A stretch of DNA of 64,000 nucleotides, taken from contig WION01000009.1 of NCBI GenBank assembly GCA_015039365.1, positions 558,001 to 622,000 on the forward strand. Direction: 5' to 3'. Shown here piece after piece: positions 61,164 to 64,000 of the stretch (the first letter of the stretch is position 1; each line of letters begins with the position of its first letter). This DNA is from Amanita rubescens. Lineage: Eukaryota > Basidiomycota > Agaricomycetes > Agaricales > Amanitaceae. The notes under the pieces are model-generated. The model saw only the letters and a program-made list of their open reading frames with translations. It was not told the DNA's origin and ran no database searches. The position numbers and the translations under genes are program-made.

Positions 61164-62099
61164 TTATGCATTACATTTAATATCCAGCGGAACCTGTAAT
61201 CTCAATTCAGGACAGTGTCTACATGGTTGGCACCATTTACAAACCTTCGACAATGCCTCGTCAATTGCCACCTCCAATGATTCTAGAATCGTATATAAAT
61301 CGGAACGCCGCTCAGCCTGATACTTCCGGAGAAATGTGTTTTTCGTAGTTTCGTCAAGCAGCACTTTACTTTGAGGGCATCCTGTCGTGGCTAAATTGGA
61401 GCGGAGGAGGGACACTGCAAAAGAGGTAGCCCCTGGAAGTTTCGATTCTTTGTGATTGTGAAAGGCTTGAAAACCTCGGAAGTTTGTGTCGTTGTATTTG
61501 GTCAGAGCACGATCCACTGCGTCGTGACAAGCGAACCGCCAACGAAGCAATTTGTGGTATTTTCCTGCGCTTAACGATTCCAGCTCTTGATACCAGCGGA
61601 AATCGCGCAGAGGTACTCCGAGCGTTGAGTATGCAGCCACCTTCATTATATCCTCCCATCCAAGGGAGACAGCGATAGCGAAGCCTTGAAGTGGATCATC
61701 CTCAATTAAATAAGACTTCCTGACGACCTCCCTTATCTTCTTATCGATTTCGCCCATGTCATATTTATTAGCCGCTTTTGCGACCTCGATGCAGGCATCG
61801 ACGTCGCATGGCTGTTCTAATGGATAGATAAAGAGGAGAAGGTTGTATAGCGTTGTGCTATGCTCCTCGACTTGGATAATTGGCTTTCCGTCATCCGTCG
61901 CCCCGGCTGGTCCCTCCCATGACGAGAACATGGCGTCAAAAACTGGTGAAACATAACTGAGAAAGTCCTTCAAGACGTGAAAGTATTTGAAGTCCTTTGA
62001 GCGTAGAACAACATCGGATTTTGTGGCAGAGGAATCGAATGGTTTAGGGGCATCAGTGATACCTGCCCATGAGCTCGGTGAAGGGGGGGCAACGCTCAT
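61164..62099 (-). CDS. BTB/POZ-domain protein 1
   Basis: Intronless, 311 codons, start MSVAPPSPSSWAGITDAPKP. The BTB fold is visible: FDSSATKSDVVLRSKDFKYF, VLKDFLSYVSPVFDAMFSSW, IIQVEEHSTTLYNLLLFIYP, then KAANKYDMGEIDKKIREVVR. A helical C-terminal half common to mushroom BTB genes follows (LGWEDIMKVAAYSTLGVPLR, SAGKYHKLLRWRFACHDAVD). BTB domains dimerise and can bind Cullin3, but the roles of this expanded fungal family are unknown. The C-terminus carries a Cys/His cluster, CKWCQPCRHC, absent from its paralogue at 63081. Confidence 0.82.
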   Translation of the reverse strand: MSVAPPSPSSWAGITDAPKPFDSSATKSDVVLRSKDFKYFHVLKDFLSYVSPVFDAMFSSWEGPAGATDDGKPIIQVEEHSTTLYNLLLFIYPLEQPCDVDACIEVAKAANKYDMGEIDKKIREVVRKSYLIEDDPLQGFAIAVSLGWEDIMKVAAYSTLGVPLRDFRWYQELESLSAGKYHKLLRWRFACHDAVDRALTKYNDTNFRGFQAFHNHKESKLPGATSFAVSLLRSNLATTGCPQSKVLLDETTKNTFLRKYQAERRSDLYTILESLEVAIDEALSKVCKWCQPCRHCPELRLQVPLDIKCNA

Positions 62100-63080
62100 T
62101 CTTTCATGGGATGGTCCAAGACACCGGGATGTTATAGCGACTCTGAGTCTCAGACATTTCTTTCACGTGTCCCGCCGCACAGATTCGATTCGATGTAACT
62201 TGTGTGTGGCATGGAGGGACTACGGAGTCTCGTATATACCAGCAAATCCCAGGGCATAATCACAGGGCACAGGCTGGCTTCCAATTGAATTACTAGTATA
62301 CTGCCGCACCAATTTTTTGTACTAGTAACCAAGTGATGGTCCTGAAACGAAAGATAGAATTGCTGTACATCATATAATTTTTGCTACACACATTACACTT
62401 CACAAAACCTAATTATATTTACGGTCTCAGGAACGAGAATTCAAGGCGTTGCGTCAGCAGCGTCACACTTGTGGCATGAGTTCTTCGAGAGGCGAGCTGG
62501 GTCGGTCTTGAAATTCGTCTCCTTTACTTGGACAAATTTGGGATATGGCGGTGGGTTAGGGAAAACCTGGCAGTACTATCACATAAGTCCAAATGGGGTT
62601 GTTTGGACACACATCGATCTCGCGTGTGTCTATATCGTTCGAGTCAAGAAGAAAGGAAGCTGTTCGATCCTCATTGGAGGCTCAATGCCGGTGTCCCGGG
62701 CCGTAACACTCAGGGGTAGACGAGACAAGGACGTGGAAGACGCCGAGATATGAGACCGGGGTGTAACGATTGAGGGAGATGAAGCAAAGGACGGCATCTC
62801 CAAGTCTATGGGCACTACGTGCGCTATGAGTTCTTCTAGAGGTCAGGAGTCCCCTGAAGTGTAGCGCGCACACCACGATTAAGTTAAATAACTACAGCGC
62901 CTTCTTCAGGTACAGTTTTTTTGGCCAGAATATCCAGGACGGAGGAGCAAGCGAACGTTCGGATCCAAAATTTAGATCAAAGATAAGATATCCATTGAGC
63001 CTCTTTTTCTCACGGGAGCGCGAAAATTATTGACTGCCAATGACCATCCCGCCCCTATTGCATTTATTATAAAGAGGTAC
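62100..63080. other. Intergenic region between the BTB paralogues
   Basis: About 980 bp. A near-identical 17-bp direct repeat (ATGAGTTCTTCKAGAGG) occurs at about 62476-62492 and 62825-62841. A TATATA-like run lies near 62233 upstream of BTB gene 1. No additional gene is supported. Confidence 0.45.
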
Positions 63081-63980
63081 CTATGGATACAAGTCAGAAC
63101 ATTGTCTGCGTCCGCGTGATTTTGGGTAGTTGCGAACCTCCGACGATGCCTGGTCAATCCCCTCCGCAAATTCCTTCAAAATGTCGTAAAAAGTGGAACC
63201 CCCGGGCGTTTTTTGGAGGAGAGTTGCCTTGGTAGTGTCATTAATCAGAGCACTACTTCGAGGGCATCCCCTGGTCGTCAACTCATCTCGGAGCGTGGCC
63301 GCTGCCAACTTCCTGAATGCATCGGCTGTTTTGCTCAGCCGCAGCCCAGGGAATGGCCCTTCTTGTTTGTATAACCAAGATATCACTGCGTCGTGACACT
63401 TGAAGCGCCATTGAAGCAGTTTATGGTGATCTCCTGCGCTCAGCAATTCCAGCTCTTGACACCAGCCAAGAGAGCGTAGAGGCACTCCTAGAGTGGCATA
63501 TGCCGCAGCCTTCATTACGTCCTCCCACCCCAGGAGCATGGCGATGGCAAAGACTCGCAGAGGTTCCTTCCCCAGTGTGTCAGATACAGTGACAAGATCC
63601 CTTATCTTCTTATCGACGTAATCCATATCATACTTCCTGGCTGCTTTCCCCATCCTGAAACAGATATCGATGGCGGAAGACGGCTTTTGATTGTATGGAT
63701 AGATGAGGAGGAGAAGGTTATATAGCGTCGTGCTATCTTCCTCGACTGGGATAATTGGCATCTCCACGTCGCTCTTGTCCTCGTCACCCCCCTGTCCTTT
63801 CCATGAGGAGAACATGGTCTCAAAGACTGGAGAAGCTAGACAGAGAAGGATTTTCAGGACGTAGAACTTTTTAGAGTCCCGCGAATATAGAATAACGTCT
63901 GCTCTTTTCGCGGAGGAATCGAATGGTCGGGGGGCGTCGGTGATATTACCAGTGGCTACAGATGAAGGGAGGTCGTTCAT
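63081..63980 (-). CDS. BTB/POZ-domain protein 2 (tandem paralogue)
   Basis: Intronless, 299 codons, start MNDLPSSVATGNITDAPRPF at 63980, just inside the window edge. It aligns along its whole length with the gene at 61164: FDSSAKRADVILYSRDSKKF, SPVFETMFSSWKGQ, IIPVEEDSTTLYNLLLLIYP, KAARKYDMDYVDKKIRDLVT, LGWEDVMKAAAYATLGVPLR and SAGDHHKLLQWRFKCHDAVI. The last about 25 residues diverge and lack the cysteine cluster. Tandem position and similarity indicate a local duplication. The upstream promoter lies outside the window. Confidence 0.82.
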   Translation of the reverse strand: MNDLPSSVATGNITDAPRPFDSSAKRADVILYSRDSKKFYVLKILLCLASPVFETMFSSWKGQGGDEDKSDVEMPIIPVEEDSTTLYNLLLLIYPYNQKPSSAIDICFRMGKAARKYDMDYVDKKIRDLVTVSDTLGKEPLRVFAIAMLLGWEDVMKAAAYATLGVPLRSLGWCQELELLSAGDHHKLLQWRFKCHDAVISWLYKQEGPFPGLRLSKTADAFRKLAAATLRDELTTRGCPRSSALINDTTKATLLQKTPGGSTFYDILKEFAEGIDQASSEVRNYPKSRGRRQCSDLYP

Positions 63981-64000
63981 CTTTCTTCATGGGATACCAA

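Overview
The window is a dense stretch of a fungal nuclear genome, almost certainly from a mushroom-forming basidiomycete (Agaricomycetes). Protein-coding genes are cut by many short introns of about 45-70 bp with GT...AG ends. Neighbouring genes often lie less than 150 bp apart. The families fit this group: a fatty-acid oxygenase of the Ppo type, an F-box family gene with the typical N-terminal coiled coil, paired BTB genes, tandem class-3 lipases, a fungal HNH-nuclease-domain gene and a Far1-like scaffold. I could not assign a species.

Layout. 1-410: left edge, perhaps the end of a WD-repeat gene. 411-3072 (-): MBF-type APSES/ankyrin transcription factor, head-to-head with 3350-6951 (+): vacuolar TRP/Yvc1-like Ca2+ channel. 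7346-7539: hairpin MITE-like element. 7571-12207 (-): Ppo heme dioxygenase/P450 fusion. 12669-13763 (-): epsilon-COP. 13995-15445 (+): Ser/Thr-rich single-pass surface protein. 15829-25544 (+): TEL1/ATM kinase. 25981-29930 (-): three nearly abutting genes, PAK kinase, cystathionine beta-synthase and DOPA dioxygenase. 29986-33393 (+): RING-PH-VWA scaffold (Far1/Ste5-like). 34073-35825 (+): F-box protein. 35963-38786 (+): PMT4. 38893-41504 (+): MVP1 sorting nexin. 41631-42718 (-): dynactin p24-like. 42849-45959 (-): CCC2 copper ATPase. 46059-47057 (+): COQ3. 47156-50151 (-): PAN6, CAX4 and URA5. 50296-56198: lipase neighbourhood (one relic, an HNH-domain gene, two intact secreted lipases). 56733-59452 (-): VPS9. 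59543-60436 (+): unknown protein. 60935-64000: casein-kinase-I relic and two BTB genes.

How the genes relate. Most are conserved housekeeping genes: secretory pathway (epsilon-COP, PMT4, CAX4, CCC2), endosome (VPS9, MVP1), DNA damage and cell cycle (TEL1, MBF) and cofactor or nucleotide synthesis (COQ3, PAN6, URA5). PMT4 and CAX4 both belong to dolichol-linked glycosylation. The PAK kinase and the Far1-like scaffold belong to the same pheromone/polarity signalling field and lie 1.9 kb apart.

The accessory part is 50-56 kb (lipases) and 60.5-64 kb (BTB genes and kinase debris). The most interesting observations are the operon-like DODA-CYS4-PAK block (23 bp and 4 bp between reading frames), the MCB/E2F-like elements in the promoter of the MBF gene itself, the Far1-like scaffold whose VWA domain lacks the metal site, and single-base frame breaks in at least six otherwise conserved genes. 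Those breaks most likely reflect residual indels in the assembly.

Gene spans below run from start to stop codon and include introns. Exon structures were inferred by eye.
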